DNA of 21,771 bases from the NCBI GenBank assembly GCA_900299065.1, contig OMIJ01000053.1, positions 1 through 21,771 of the forward strand. The letters are read 5' to 3'. The stretch comes from Hyphomicrobiales bacterium. GTDB lineage: Bacteria > Pseudomonadota > Alphaproteobacteria > Rhizobiales > Beijerinckiaceae. The notes under the pieces are model-generated. The model did not search any database, was not told where the DNA came from, and saw nothing but the letters and a program-made list of their open reading frames with translations. Below are positions 1-7,497 of this stretch, piece by piece; positions within the stretch are counted from its first letter, which is position 1; each line of letters starts with the position of its first letter. The translations under genes were made by a program, and so were the position numbers.

Positions 1-918
1 CTTATCAATCTCAGCCAAAAACTCTGGATCTTTCAACATATCGTCAAAAGCCTTGCGAAGCATTTGGACCCTATCAGCCGGCACGCCGGGAGGGGCGAAT
101 ACAGAGCGCCCAACAGCCGCACCGCTGGCATAGAAGGTCAAAATATCCTTGGCTTCCTTGGTTGTCCCCAATTCCACCACAGCTGGCACATTGGCCAGAT
201 CGGGATGGCGATTGAGGCCATATTGAACCAAAACATGGATTTTACCGGCCTTTAAAGGCTCGCTACGGGTCCGCTTCAGCGTATTCCATGAGGTCAGAGC
301 GCCATCGACTTCGCCCTTTTCCATGGCAAACATGCCTTCATTGGAGCCCTGATAGCCAGTTATAACTTTGAACTTGCTGCCATAAAGAGCATTCATCAGG
401 CGCGGGAACCCTTCCGAAGGCGAGCCAGACCCCGTACCCGCCACAGGCGTTTCATTGGTCTTGGTCTGCTCCATATTGGTGGCTTTGGCCTTGTCGCCCG
501 TCAGAGTGACTTCCAAAATGGCCGTGGCGCGGCCAATCCAGTTGAAATTGGCCGATTTGTAATTAGCGCCAGGTGTTTTCAGCGCCTCTTCAATGGCAAT
601 GGTCTGGGTCACTACCCCCAAAGCCGTACCGTCCTTAGGGGCCGCAGAATAAAGGAAATTGGCGGCCGTAAAACTGCCCGCCCCCGGCATATTTTGCGCC
701 ACCACATTGGGATTGCCGGGAATATGCTTGCCGATATAGCGGGCGACCAGACGCCCGTAATAATCATAGCCTCCACCAGGGGCAAAACCAATATAGACAC
801 TCACAGTCTTGCCTTTGAAGAAGTCAGATTGCTGCGCCCCTGCAGGTGCAGACAAGATCAGGAAAGAGCCAAGAACAAGTCCGGACAAAACAGCAAGCGA
901 ACGCGACATCAACACCAT
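1..918 (-). CDS. Tripartite tricarboxylate transporter substrate-binding protein (Bug/TctC family), partial
   Basis: The reading frame is open from ATG 918 to the left window edge (306 codons, no stop), so the C-terminus is missing. The N-terminus MVLMSRSLAVLSGLVLGSF followed by a hydrophobic run and APAGAQQ looks like a Sec signal peptide, so the product should be a periplasmic binding protein. After it come VSVYIGFAPGGGYDYYGR (the glycine-rich stretch typical of Bug receptors), NMPGAGSFTAANFLYSAAPK, and later ALTSWNTLK and FAPPGVPADRV, all characteristic of TctC-type proteins that bind carboxylates or other organic acids. ATG 918 has GAGG at 928-925, six bases upstream; ATG 930 and ATG 909 are in-frame alternatives. 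No TctA or TctB membrane genes are visible, but they could lie left of the window. Family is confident; the ligand is unknown. Confidence 0.88.
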   Translation of the reverse strand, partial: MVLMSRSLAVLSGLVLGSFLILSAPAGAQQSDFFKGKTVSVYIGFAPGGGYDYYGRLVARYIGKHIPGNPNVVAQNMPGAGSFTAANFLYSAAPKDGTALGVVTQTIAIEEALKTPGANYKSANFNWIGRATAILEVTLTGDKAKATNMEQTKTNETPVAGTGSGSPSEGFPRLMNALYGSKFKVITGYQGSNEGMFAMEKGEVDGALTSWNTLKRTRSEPLKAGKIHVLVQYGLNRHPDLANVPAVVELGTTKEAKDILTFYASGAAVGRSVFAPPGVPADRVQMLRKAFDDMLKDPEFLAEIDK

Positions 919-1009
919 TTGAGACCTCATATGATGGAGCAAAGAACAGGCAATAGGACAACCTGAAGACTGTCTTATCCGATTGCGCGGTGAAAATCGC
1001 CAAGATTCT

Positions 1010-1029
1010 AAAAGTCGCTTCAGACTTCT
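1010..1029 (-). terminator. Possible weak intrinsic terminator downstream of scpB
   Basis: On the minus strand AGAAGTC, loop TGAAGC, GACTTTT can form a 7-bp stem with one G-U pair, and the right arm itself ends in four T. It lies about 35 bases past the scpB stop and before the Bug-receptor start, where the scpA-scpB transcript would be expected to end. The stem is AT-rich and the T tract is short, so this is tentative. Confidence 0.3.
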
Positions 1030-1050
1030 AATCGACCCTGATGTGTGTGA

Positions 1051-1065
1051 GAGCCACCTTGGCTC
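1051..1065. repeat. Perfect inverted repeat overlapping the scpB stop codon
   Basis: GAGCCA (1051-1056), CCT, TGGCTC (1060-1065) is a perfect 6-bp inverted repeat with a 3-base loop. It overlaps the scpB TGA at 1066-1064. No T tract follows on either strand, so it is more likely an RNA 3'-end hairpin or chance than a classical terminator. Confidence 0.35.
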
Positions 1066-1933
1066 AGGCAGCCTGACTCTTGCCCTCGGGATCCTCTTGG
1101 CCGCTGGCCTCGACCTGATCTTCAGCCATATCCTGGGTCGCAAGATCGTCGAACAAATCGGCCTCGCCATCCTCCAAAGGATCTTCATCCTCAGTGAGTG
1201 CCAAATCATCCTTGGGCGTGGGCATGCCAAAGCCCGGCGGCAAGCGACCATCAAACATGCCAGCAGATTTAAGCTCATCAAGACCCGGCAGATCGGTGAT
1301 CGCCTCCAGACCGAAATGCAGCAGGAATGTATCTGTCGTGCCATAGGTGACAGGACGGCCGGGGGCCTTGCGCCGCCCTCTCAGACGGACCCAGCTTGTT
1401 TCCAGCAGCACATCAAGCGTGCCTTTGGAGATAGCAACGCCGCGAATATCCTCGATCTCGGCGCGGGTGACAGGCTGATGATAGGCAATAATGGCCAATG
1501 TCTCGATGGCTGCGCGCGACAATTTCCTTTGTTCGCTCGCCTCACGTGACAAGAGCCAGCCCAGATCCGAAGCGGTGCGGAACATCCAGCGATTATTGAC
1601 GCGTACAAGATTAATGCCGCGACCCTCATAATGGCTCTGCAATTGCCGTAAAACCTCAACAGCCTTGATCCCATCAGGCATGCGCCGGGCAATCTCGGAT
1701 TGCTCGACGGGCTCGGAAGAGGCAAAAAGCAAAGCCTCGGCTATGCGAACACATTCGCGAAACTTCTCAGCCTTGATCGCTTCAGCATCGCCATTGTCAT
1801 TATCATGCGCTTCGACGGCATGCTCTTGGGATGAACCGTGATCAATCTCGTCCGGAGCAAGCTCGGCCTTGGCCAAACTCGCCTCATCGGCAGGCAGACC
1901 GGCAGGATCAGTGGCGTTCATGTGCTCTGTCAT
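1064..1933 (-). CDS. scpB: Segregation and condensation protein B (ScpB)
   Basis: ScpB is the winged-helix partner of the kleisin ScpA in the Smc-ScpAB condensin that compacts and segregates the chromosome. The core starts around residue 60 with an ALLFASSEPV helix and continues with LSRAAIETLAIIAYHQPVTR, AEIEDIRGVAISKGTLDVLL and GRPVTYGTTDTFLLHFGL, the hallmark ScpB stretches. The protein is 289 aa, longer than the roughly 180-250 usual in the family. The excess is an acidic N-terminal tail of about 60 residues and an acidic C-terminal tail of about 55 residues (DEDPLEDGEADLFDD). Start ATG 1933 is chosen because the frame only extends upstream through a TTG at 1942 and GAGAG lies just before it. 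It begins 17 bases after scpA on the same strand, so the two are almost certainly co-transcribed. Confidence 0.95.
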   Translation of the reverse strand: MTEHMNATDPAGLPADEASLAKAELAPDEIDHGSSQEHAVEAHDNDNGDAEAIKAEKFRECVRIAEALLFASSEPVEQSEIARRMPDGIKAVEVLRQLQSHYEGRGINLVRVNNRWMFRTASDLGWLLSREASEQRKLSRAAIETLAIIAYHQPVTRAEIEDIRGVAISKGTLDVLLETSWVRLRGRRKAPGRPVTYGTTDTFLLHFGLEAITDLPGLDELKSAGMFDGRLPPGFGMPTPKDDLALTEDEDPLEDGEADLFDDLATQDMAEDQVEASGQEDPEGKSQAA

Positions 1934-1950
1934 AGCTCTCAAACTCTTGT

Positions 1951-2745
1951 TCAGGCGGCTTTGTTTTCAATGGACCGGCCCCGGACCCAGATTGGGCCAA
2001 AGGCATCATCCTGCCTAAGATCGATACGCCCCTCACGAACCATTTCGAGAGAAGCTGAGAAAGTGGAGGCGCGCACGGTCCGGCGGGTCTCGGGAGTCGT
2101 CAAATATTCAAATAAATAAGCATCCATTGTGGTCCATTCTGTGACCACACCGACCAGACGCTCGAGCGCCTTGCGGGCCTCTTCCAGGGACCAGACATGC
2201 CTTTGCTTCAGGCGAACATGCGACAAAGCCTGTTTCTGGCGTTGCTGGGCATAGGCTGTGAGCAATTCAAACATGCTGGCCTGCCAATGCGGACGTTTGA
2301 TCACTTCCAGCCCTTCAGGCGCGCCCCGCGCAAACATATCCCGTCCCAGGCGAGGCCGATTGATCAGCTTTTCTGCCGCTGCCCGTATCGCCTCTAGCCG
2401 GCGTAGGCGTGCAGCAAGGGCGGCAGCAAGATCAGCGGCCAAAGGCTCATCATTGGCTTTGGGAGGTTCGGGTAACAGCAAGCGCGATTTCAAATAGGCC
2501 AGCCAAGCCGCCATCACCAGATAATCGGCCGCCAATTCAAGCCTCACCCGGCGCGCTTCATCAATGAAGGCCAGATATTGTTCAGCTAGAGCCAGAATGG
2601 AAATCTTGGCAATATCCACCTTCTGGCGGCGGGCCAGCTCTAGCAAAAGATCAAGGGGGCCTTCGAATCCATCCAGATCGACTAGAAAAGAGGGCTCTGA
2701 ATCCCCCTTGTCGATCTCGCTTTCGAAAGGCAATTGGTCAGACAC
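1951..2745 (-). CDS. scpA: Segregation and condensation protein A (ScpA, kleisin)
   Basis: ScpA is the kleisin subunit of bacterial Smc-ScpAB condensin: its N-terminus binds the Smc neck and its C-terminus the Smc head, with ScpB dimers bound in between. The N-terminal signature is clear: FLVDLDGFEGPLDLLLELAR then RRQKVDIAKISILALAEQYL, followed by AADYLVMAAWLAYLKSRLLL, which is diagnostic. The C-terminal winged-helix region contains RRTVRASTFSASLEMVREGR and ends at IWVRGRSIENKAA. I place the start at GTG 2745 (VSDQLPFE, 264 aa) because GGAG sits seven bases before it and a -10-like TATATT at 2774-2769 leaves room for a short leader. The in-frame ATG at 2760 (269 aa) is the alternative but has little upstream Shine-Dalgarno sequence. 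It follows nagZ and precedes scpB. Confidence 0.95.
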   Translation of the reverse strand: MSDQLPFESEIDKGDSEPSFLVDLDGFEGPLDLLLELARRQKVDIAKISILALAEQYLAFIDEARRVRLELAADYLVMAAWLAYLKSRLLLPEPPKANDEPLAADLAAALAARLRRLEAIRAAAEKLINRPRLGRDMFARGAPEGLEVIKRPHWQASMFELLTAYAQQRQKQALSHVRLKQRHVWSLEEARKALERLVGVVTEWTTMDAYLFEYLTTPETRRTVRASTFSASLEMVREGRIDLRQDDAFGPIWVRGRSIENKAA

Positions 2746-2768
2746 GAGGACACTCCGCATCCCGAATC

Positions 2769-2798
2769 AATATACTCGGTAAACGGTAAGTTAACCAT
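2769..2798 (-). promoter_or_regulatory. CtrA-like box and -10 element upstream of scpA
   Basis: On the plus strand TAAA (2780-2783), seven bases, TTAA (2791-2794) matches the CtrA full-site pattern TTAA-N7-TTAA at seven of eight fixed positions. The right half extends to TTAACCAT (2791-2798), which is itself the reported CtrA half-site form. On the minus strand, facing scpA, TATATT (2774-2769) could serve as -10, placing the box over the -35 region as in known CtrA-controlled promoters. The sequence match is observed; CtrA control is inferred. Confidence 0.4.
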
Positions 2799-2835
2799 GC
2801 GAATCATGGGCGCAATGGCTTGCCAGAGCAATGCG

Positions 2836-3822
2836 TCAGGCGTCCACAGATTCTATCGGGAGCTGTAATAATTTCAGAGCTTTCTCTGCTCTTTCTCGAG
2901 CCTTGCCCTGCAAGGGGGGCGCAACTTTGGCCACCTCAAGGGCTTCCTCTATTTCGCCATTGCAATGCAGCGCCATATCAATACCAGCCGCAAAGGCTGC
3001 CTTGGTGCGAGCGGCAAAACTGCCCGACAGCGCTTTCATCGACAGATCATCACTCATCAACAGGCCATCAAAGCCAATCCAGTCGCGTATGATTGAGCCA
3101 ATCACAAAGGGCGAAGTCGTCGCGGGATGATCGGGATCAAGCGCGGTATAGACAACATGCGCAGACATCGCCATGGGCAGATACGCCAAAGCTTTGAACG
3201 GAGCAAAATCAACCCGCCCCAACTCAGCTCGCCCGGCCTCGACAATGGGTAATTCAAGATGGGAATCGGCCCGCGCCCGTCCATGGCCGGGAATATGTTT
3301 CATCACTGGCAAAACACCGCCAGCCATCAGGCCCGCGGCCGCAGCCGCACCATAACGGGCCACCAAATGCGGATCTTCCGCATAGGCCCGATCGCCAATC
3401 ACGCCATGACCATCGGCCGAAGGCACATCCAGGACCGGCAAACAATCAATGTTAATGCCAAGCTCAAAGAGATCCCCCGCCAGCTTACGGGTCGTTTGCT
3501 CAATCGCCTGGGCAGCAACCTCAACATTGCCGGACGCCTGCAGATGAAAAGAGGCAGCGGAAGGATAGGCCGGCCAAAGCGGCGGCCCCAAACGCTGAAC
3601 GCGCCCCCCTTCCTGATCAATCAGGACCGGAGCCTCATCTCGACCAGAAATCGATCTGAATAAGCTAACAAGTTCTGATACTTGTTGTTTATTATTAATG
3701 TTTCGCTTGAAAAGAATAAGCCCCCATGGACGCATCTCCTTGATAAAGGCCTGCTCCTCGGCTGACAGGCTTAAACCCTTACAGCCGCAAATGAAGGCGC
3801 GAATATCAGCGAGCATAGACAT
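2836..3822 (-). CDS. nagZ: Beta-N-acetylhexosaminidase NagZ (glycoside hydrolase family 3)
   Basis: NagZ removes N-acetylglucosamine from GlcNAc-anhydroMurNAc(-peptide) in the cytoplasm during peptidoglycan recycling. The 328-aa protein has the usual single (beta/alpha)8 domain length and no signal peptide. Visible family landmarks are IDQEGGRVQRL (68-78), KHIPGHGRARADSHLELP (175-192), which contains the conserved Asp-His loop residues (DSH 186-188), and LLMSDDLSMKAL (254-265), in which D258 is the expected catalytic nucleophile. It lies 60 bases downstream of the SPOR-protein gene and 90 bases upstream of the preferred scpA start, on the same strand. This SPOR-nagZ-scpA-scpB order is common in Alphaproteobacteria. 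Residues around 41-57 are encoded by a noticeably AT-rich patch (about 3655-3720). Confidence 0.95.
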   Translation of the reverse strand: MSMLADIRAFICGCKGLSLSAEEQAFIKEMRPWGLILFKRNINNKQQVSELVSLFRSISGRDEAPVLIDQEGGRVQRLGPPLWPAYPSAASFHLQASGNVEVAAQAIEQTTRKLAGDLFELGINIDCLPVLDVPSADGHGVIGDRAYAEDPHLVARYGAAAAAGLMAGGVLPVMKHIPGHGRARADSHLELPIVEAGRAELGRVDFAPFKALAYLPMAMSAHVVYTALDPDHPATTSPFVIGSIIRDWIGFDGLLMSDDLSMKALSGSFAARTKAAFAAGIDMALHCNGEIEEALEVAKVAPPLQGKARERAEKALKLLQLPIESVDA

Positions 3823-3882
3823 TCCATGAGAAGGCGCGTCAATGAAAGGCGAGCCAGTTAGAACCTAAGTCAGAGAAGCAGC

Positions 3883-5508
3883 TCAATTCTTGGCTGGGAT
3901 ACAAGCCCCGCCACCGGATTTGACCGATCCGCACAGATTATCAGCCTGAGTCTTGGTCAGGCCCACAATACGAATGCGATAGACCTGGCGATCATTGACC
4001 GTAGCTTTGACGATTGTGGGCTTATAACCAGATAATTGCGCAGGATACTTCTTTTGCAATTTACCGATCATATCCTTGGCTTCTGCCTCGGACCCCGTCG
4101 ATGCCAATTGCGCCGCATAGCCGGAATCTCCCCCGTTTGCCGCTGGCGTAATGGGCTTGGGCGCAGAGACAGCAGGACGAGCAGGATTTGCAGCGCGGGG
4201 CGTAAATTCATCCTCATCTTCAAGAAGTGAATTTATATCATTGTTTCCACTAGTATTAGCCGCCGCTCTTGTTGTTGTCTTTGAAGCCGGATTGGTGTTT
4301 GCGGCCGCCACGACAGGCTTGGCGGCATTGTTTGTCGGTGTCACCGGCTTCGCATTTGGCGGCACAGGCTTGACAGCTGGCGTGCTTGCAGCAGCTGCAG
4401 GAGGCTTGGGCTGAATAGCAAGGGGGGCGGTCGCAGGAGGATCATTCTGGATCACCGTTCCATCAGGGCGAACCGAGACTGTTTTAACCCTGCGCGGCTC
4501 GGGGAATCCATTATTCGAAGGCTGCGGCGTCACAACGACGGGTGGGACAGCAGGTACGGGCGCAGCTGCTGGCACAATTGCCTGCGCAGAGGTCGGCGTA
4601 GCGGCAGTGGAGGTTTCCGGCTTTTGGGCTGAAGGAATGGCAGGAATTGGCGAGGCAATTGCCGTGACATCGCGCGGAATTGGTCTTTGTGCAGCTAAAT
4701 CAACAGGCTGCTCTTCTCTAGTCACAACCTTACTGGCCGACACACGATCCGCCTGACCTTTATCAAGTATTGAGCTTGAAGCATTGGGCGTATCTGGATT
4801 GGCTGGGCTGGGAGGCTGAACTTTGGTAGGGCCACTCGCCGCCAGAATTGTCGGGGCTTCACCACCAAGCTTGGCACCCCCCTTGTAAACAAAGCCCAAT
4901 CCAATCGCGCCCATGACCACGACAAGACCCGCGCTGGCCAGCCAAAGTGTGCGGCGTTGCTTGGGCTGCATTTCCGCATCATCCAGATAGGCGGGCTCGG
5001 GAGCATAGGCTGTGTGATCCACATCGGGATCAGCATAAGTGCGTGGAACGGCGCTGGCTCCCTGCGCCGCATCAAGCCTCGGGTCAAAGCTGCGACGAAA
5101 TTCACGCATCTGCGATTCAATATGATCAAGGTCGGCAGAGATAGGCGGGGGTGAACTCTGGCCAGAATGGCCGGGCACCTCAGGTGTATAGGACAAGATG
5201 CTTTCAGGAATTGGCGGGCTTTCTCGCACTTCATCTCTGACCCGCATATCAAATGTAGGCTCGGGACGGTGTATGTGCGGCGCTGAATAATCCTGTGGGG
5301 GCTCTGGCAATGCCTGAGGATGAGCATCCGGCAAGGAAGGCGGGAATTGGTCTTGCCCGGTGGAAACGGGATTGCCTTGGCCAACCAGACGCGCCAATTC
5401 CGCTAAGGGATCCTGATCTGAGCGAGAGGGATTTGCCGCACTGCGCAAACGACGCTCGAACTCATCCAGATCAATGGGTTGACGCACCCGAGCCGGAGAC
5501 TCATTCAT
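3883..5508 (-). CDS. Membrane-anchored SPOR-domain protein
   Basis: This is a 541-aa protein expected to bind denuded septal peptidoglycan through a C-terminal SPOR domain. The N-terminal part (about 1-185) is cytoplasmic, charged and proline-rich, starting MNESPARVRQPIDLDEFERR. One membrane segment follows at about 187-209 (TLWLASAGLVVVMGAIGLGF) after a basic KQRRT. A long Pro/Ala/Thr-rich linker of about 250 residues then leads to the SPOR-like domain at about 465-541 (GYAAQLASTGSEAEAKDMIG, later YRIRIVGLTKTQADNLC). The layout, single-pass with periplasmic linker and SPOR, is typical of the gene found between argS and nagZ in Alphaproteobacteria. Start ATG 5508 is preferred over TTG 5529 because GAGG lies six bases upstream. 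The low-complexity linker makes homology of the middle region uninformative. Confidence 0.9.
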   Translation of the reverse strand: MNESPARVRQPIDLDEFERRLRSAANPSRSDQDPLAELARLVGQGNPVSTGQDQFPPSLPDAHPQALPEPPQDYSAPHIHRPEPTFDMRVRDEVRESPPIPESILSYTPEVPGHSGQSSPPPISADLDHIESQMREFRRSFDPRLDAAQGASAVPRTYADPDVDHTAYAPEPAYLDDAEMQPKQRRTLWLASAGLVVVMGAIGLGFVYKGGAKLGGEAPTILAASGPTKVQPPSPANPDTPNASSSILDKGQADRVSASKVVTREEQPVDLAAQRPIPRDVTAIASPIPAIPSAQKPETSTAATPTSAQAIVPAAAPVPAVPPVVVTPQPSNNGFPEPRRVKTVSVRPDGTVIQNDPPATAPLAIQPKPPAAAASTPAVKPVPPNAKPVTPTNNAAKPVVAAANTNPASKTTTRAAANTSGNNDINSLLEDEDEFTPRAANPARPAVSAPKPITPAANGGDSGYAAQLASTGSEAEAKDMIGKLQKKYPAQLSGYKPTIVKATVNDRQVYRIRIVGLTKTQADNLCGSVKSGGGACIPAKN

Positions 5509-5510
5509 GA

Positions 5511-5518
5511 TCCACCTC
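5511..5518 (-). promoter_or_regulatory. Strong ribosome-binding site deciding the SPOR-protein start
   Basis: On the minus strand GAGGTGGA (5518-5511) precedes ATG 5508, with six bases between GAGG and the start codon. This favours ATG over the upstream in-frame TTG at 5529. Confidence 0.6.
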
Positions 5519-5533
5519 TTCACGCTCAACCAA

Positions 5534-5552
5534 TTCGGGGAAACAACCCGAA
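5534..5552 (-). repeat. Second hairpin between argS and the SPOR gene
   Basis: Minus-strand TTCGGG, loop TTGTTTC, CCCGAA forms a perfect 6-bp stem directly after the T tract of the hairpin at 5555-5576 and about 25 bases before the SPOR start codon. Stacked hairpins at this place could modulate read-through or translation of the SPOR gene. This is a sequence observation only. Confidence 0.35.
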
Positions 5553-5580
5553 AAGACCAACGCTCTAACGTCGGTCAAAA
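5551..5580 (-). terminator. Intrinsic terminator or attenuator downstream of argS
   Basis: On the minus strand GACCGACG, loop TTAGAG, CGTTGGTC makes an 8-bp stem (one G-U pair) followed by TTTT. It lies 43 bases past the argS stop. The next gene on the same strand starts about 45 bases beyond with little space for a new promoter, so partial read-through is likely. Four T also precede the stem, giving AAAA on its far side on the plus strand. Confidence 0.5.
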
Positions 5581-5622
5581 TAACACTGCGTGCAGACCTG
5601 CAAACCTTTCAGCGCGTCTCTT

Positions 5623-7398
5623 TCAACGCATCTCTTGAGGCGCACTCACGCCTAACAATGAAAGGCCCGATGAAATGACTCGCGTTAACGATTCCACCAA
5701 AGCCAGCCGTGCACATGTCAACAATCTATCGTCTTCATTAACAAACCGTAATTGCGGCATATCTTTGCCCTTGTTCCAATGGGAATGGAAGGCGCTTGCC
5801 ACTTCATGAATGAAAAATGCCACTCTATGGGGCTCATGCGCAAGAGCGGCCGCCTCGATCTGACGCGGATATTGCGCCACAAGCTTGATAAGATTCAATT
5901 CCCCCTCATCGGTGAGCCGATCCAGCGGTGCTTGAGCCAAAGCTTGAGCCGAGACATCCAGATCAGGGAAAATACCTAGGGCCTGACGCAGCACCGAGCG
6001 GCCCCGCGCATAGGCATATTGCACATAAAAGACGGGATTATCCTTCGATTGCTCCAGCACTTTGGCCAGATCAAACTCCAGCGTTGCATCATTTTTGCGA
6101 AACAACATCATGAAGCGGACGGCATCGACCCCTACTTCATCCACGACTTCGCGCAGGGTCACAAATGTGCCCGCCCTCTTCGACATGATGACCGGCTCTC
6201 CATCACGCATGAGCTTGACCATCTGGCACAGTTTGACATCCAGATGACCCTGCCCGCCCGACACGGCCTTCACCGCTGCCTGCATGCGCTTGACATAGCC
6301 CCCGTGATCAGCCCCCCACACATCGATCATATTCAAAAAGCCACGATCAATCTTGGACTTATGATAGGCAATATCCGAGGCAAAATAAGTATAGCCACCA
6401 TCTGATTTGATCAGCGGACGGTCAATGTCATCGCCAAAATCAGTGGATTTGAACAAGACCTGTTCACGGTCCTCCCAATCATCGGGCAATTGGCCCTTGG
6501 GCGGCGGCAAACGACCTTTGTAGATAATGCCCCTTTGTCGCAAATCCTCGATCACGGCGCCCACAAGATCAGATCCATCTGGCCCTTGAGTGAGCGAACG
6601 TTCAGAGAAGAATACATCATGGCTGATATTGAGTGCGGCAAGATCTTCGCGGATCATCGCCATCATGCCATCAATCGCAAATTGTCGAACCTTTGGCATC
6701 CATTGGCTTTCGGACAGATCGAGCAGACTGCGGCCATGCGTCTTTGCAAGCGCCTCGCCAATGGGTTTGAGATAATCGCCCGGATAAAGCCCCTCTGGAA
6801 TGTCGCCAATCGCCTCCCCCAAGGCTTCGCGATAACGAAGAAAGGCCGACCTTGCCAGGACATCGACCTGCGCACCCGCATCATTAATGTAATATTCCCG
6901 CGTAACGGAATAACCCGCAAAGGCCAGCAGATTGGCCAGCGCATCACCAAACACAGCCCCGCGACCATGCCCCACATGCATCGGACCAGTGGGGTTGGCC
7001 GAGACATATTCAACATTGATAGGCTCAGCGCTTGGCGCAACAGGGCGGGCAAAAGACTCTTTCTCTGTCAGTGCGGCGCGGACCACACGCGCAAAAACCT
7101 CCGTCTTCAGGCGTATATTGATAAAGCCGGGGCCAGCCACTTCGGCCTCTGCGACATCGGCTGATTGCGCCAGCATAATCGCTAGCTCACTGGCCAATTG
7201 GCGAGGCCCGCCAAATCCTTCCTTGGCCTCTTTGGCATAGACCATGGCGGCATTGGTCGCCAGATCACCATGCGAGGGATCGCGGGGCGGCTCGACGACA
7301 AAGCGTGTCAGATCCAGATCAGTCGGCAAACGCCCCTGCCCGATCAGACCGATGAGCATTTGGGAGATATGGGTCTGGAATTGGGCGAACAGATTCAT
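5623..7398 (-). CDS. argS: Arginyl-tRNA synthetase
   Basis: Class I aminoacyl-tRNA synthetase charging tRNA-Arg; cytoplasmic and essential. At 591 aa the length is normal. The N-terminal add-1 domain covers roughly 1-100. The HIGH-type signature is HVGH at 141-144 inside VEYVSANPTGPMHVGHGRG, followed by EYYINDAGAQ (168-177). IDVWGADHGGYVKRMQAAV (358-376) is the conserved catalytic-core segment. The KMSKS equivalent is MSKRAGTFVTL from 405. The C-terminal DALR anticodon-binding domain follows NPVFYVQYAYAR and ends SLLGVSAPQEMR. ATG 7398 is the only convincing start; the Shine-Dalgarno is weak (CGAGA about ten bases upstream). It heads the argS-SPOR-nagZ-scpA-scpB run. Upstream, a TTGACC at 7474-7469 is a possible -35 but has no good -10 partner. 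Confidence 0.97.
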   Translation of the reverse strand: MNLFAQFQTHISQMLIGLIGQGRLPTDLDLTRFVVEPPRDPSHGDLATNAAMVYAKEAKEGFGGPRQLASELAIMLAQSADVAEAEVAGPGFINIRLKTEVFARVVRAALTEKESFARPVAPSAEPINVEYVSANPTGPMHVGHGRGAVFGDALANLLAFAGYSVTREYYINDAGAQVDVLARSAFLRYREALGEAIGDIPEGLYPGDYLKPIGEALAKTHGRSLLDLSESQWMPKVRQFAIDGMMAMIREDLAALNISHDVFFSERSLTQGPDGSDLVGAVIEDLRQRGIIYKGRLPPPKGQLPDDWEDREQVLFKSTDFGDDIDRPLIKSDGGYTYFASDIAYHKSKIDRGFLNMIDVWGADHGGYVKRMQAAVKAVSGGQGHLDVKLCQMVKLMRDGEPVIMSKRAGTFVTLREVVDEVGVDAVRFMMLFRKNDATLEFDLAKVLEQSKDNPVFYVQYAYARGRSVLRQALGIFPDLDVSAQALAQAPLDRLTDEGELNLIKLVAQYPRQIEAAALAHEPHRVAFFIHEVASAFHSHWNKGKDMPQLRFVNEDDRLLTCARLALVESLTRVISSGLSLLGVSAPQEMR

Positions 7399-7497
7399 GT
7401 TGTGCAGATCTCGGGTTTGCAGCGCTCAGTGCGAAATTGCCTATGGCCCTATCCGATCTGCCCTTCAGGGTCAAAACGGATCTGGGGGAAAGGCGCC

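Noticed and set aside
983..1549. 188-codon plus-strand frame antisense to scpB
   Set aside because: It lies opposite a well-recognised scpB core, has no recognisable domain, and starts without a convincing ribosome-binding site.
4150..4850. Tandem repeats suspected in the SPOR-protein linker
   Set aside because: The stretch is Pro/Ala/Thr-rich low complexity, but I found no regular repeating unit at DNA or protein level.
4722..5384. 220-codon alternative frame within the SPOR-protein gene
   Set aside because: Same-strand frame shift over low-complexity sequence; the SPOR frame carries the membrane segment, the terminal domain and the strong ribosome-binding site.
6490..7164. 224-codon plus-strand frame antisense to argS
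   Set aside because: Opposite the conserved catalytic core of ArgRS; the translation shows no family features, so it is a shadow frame.
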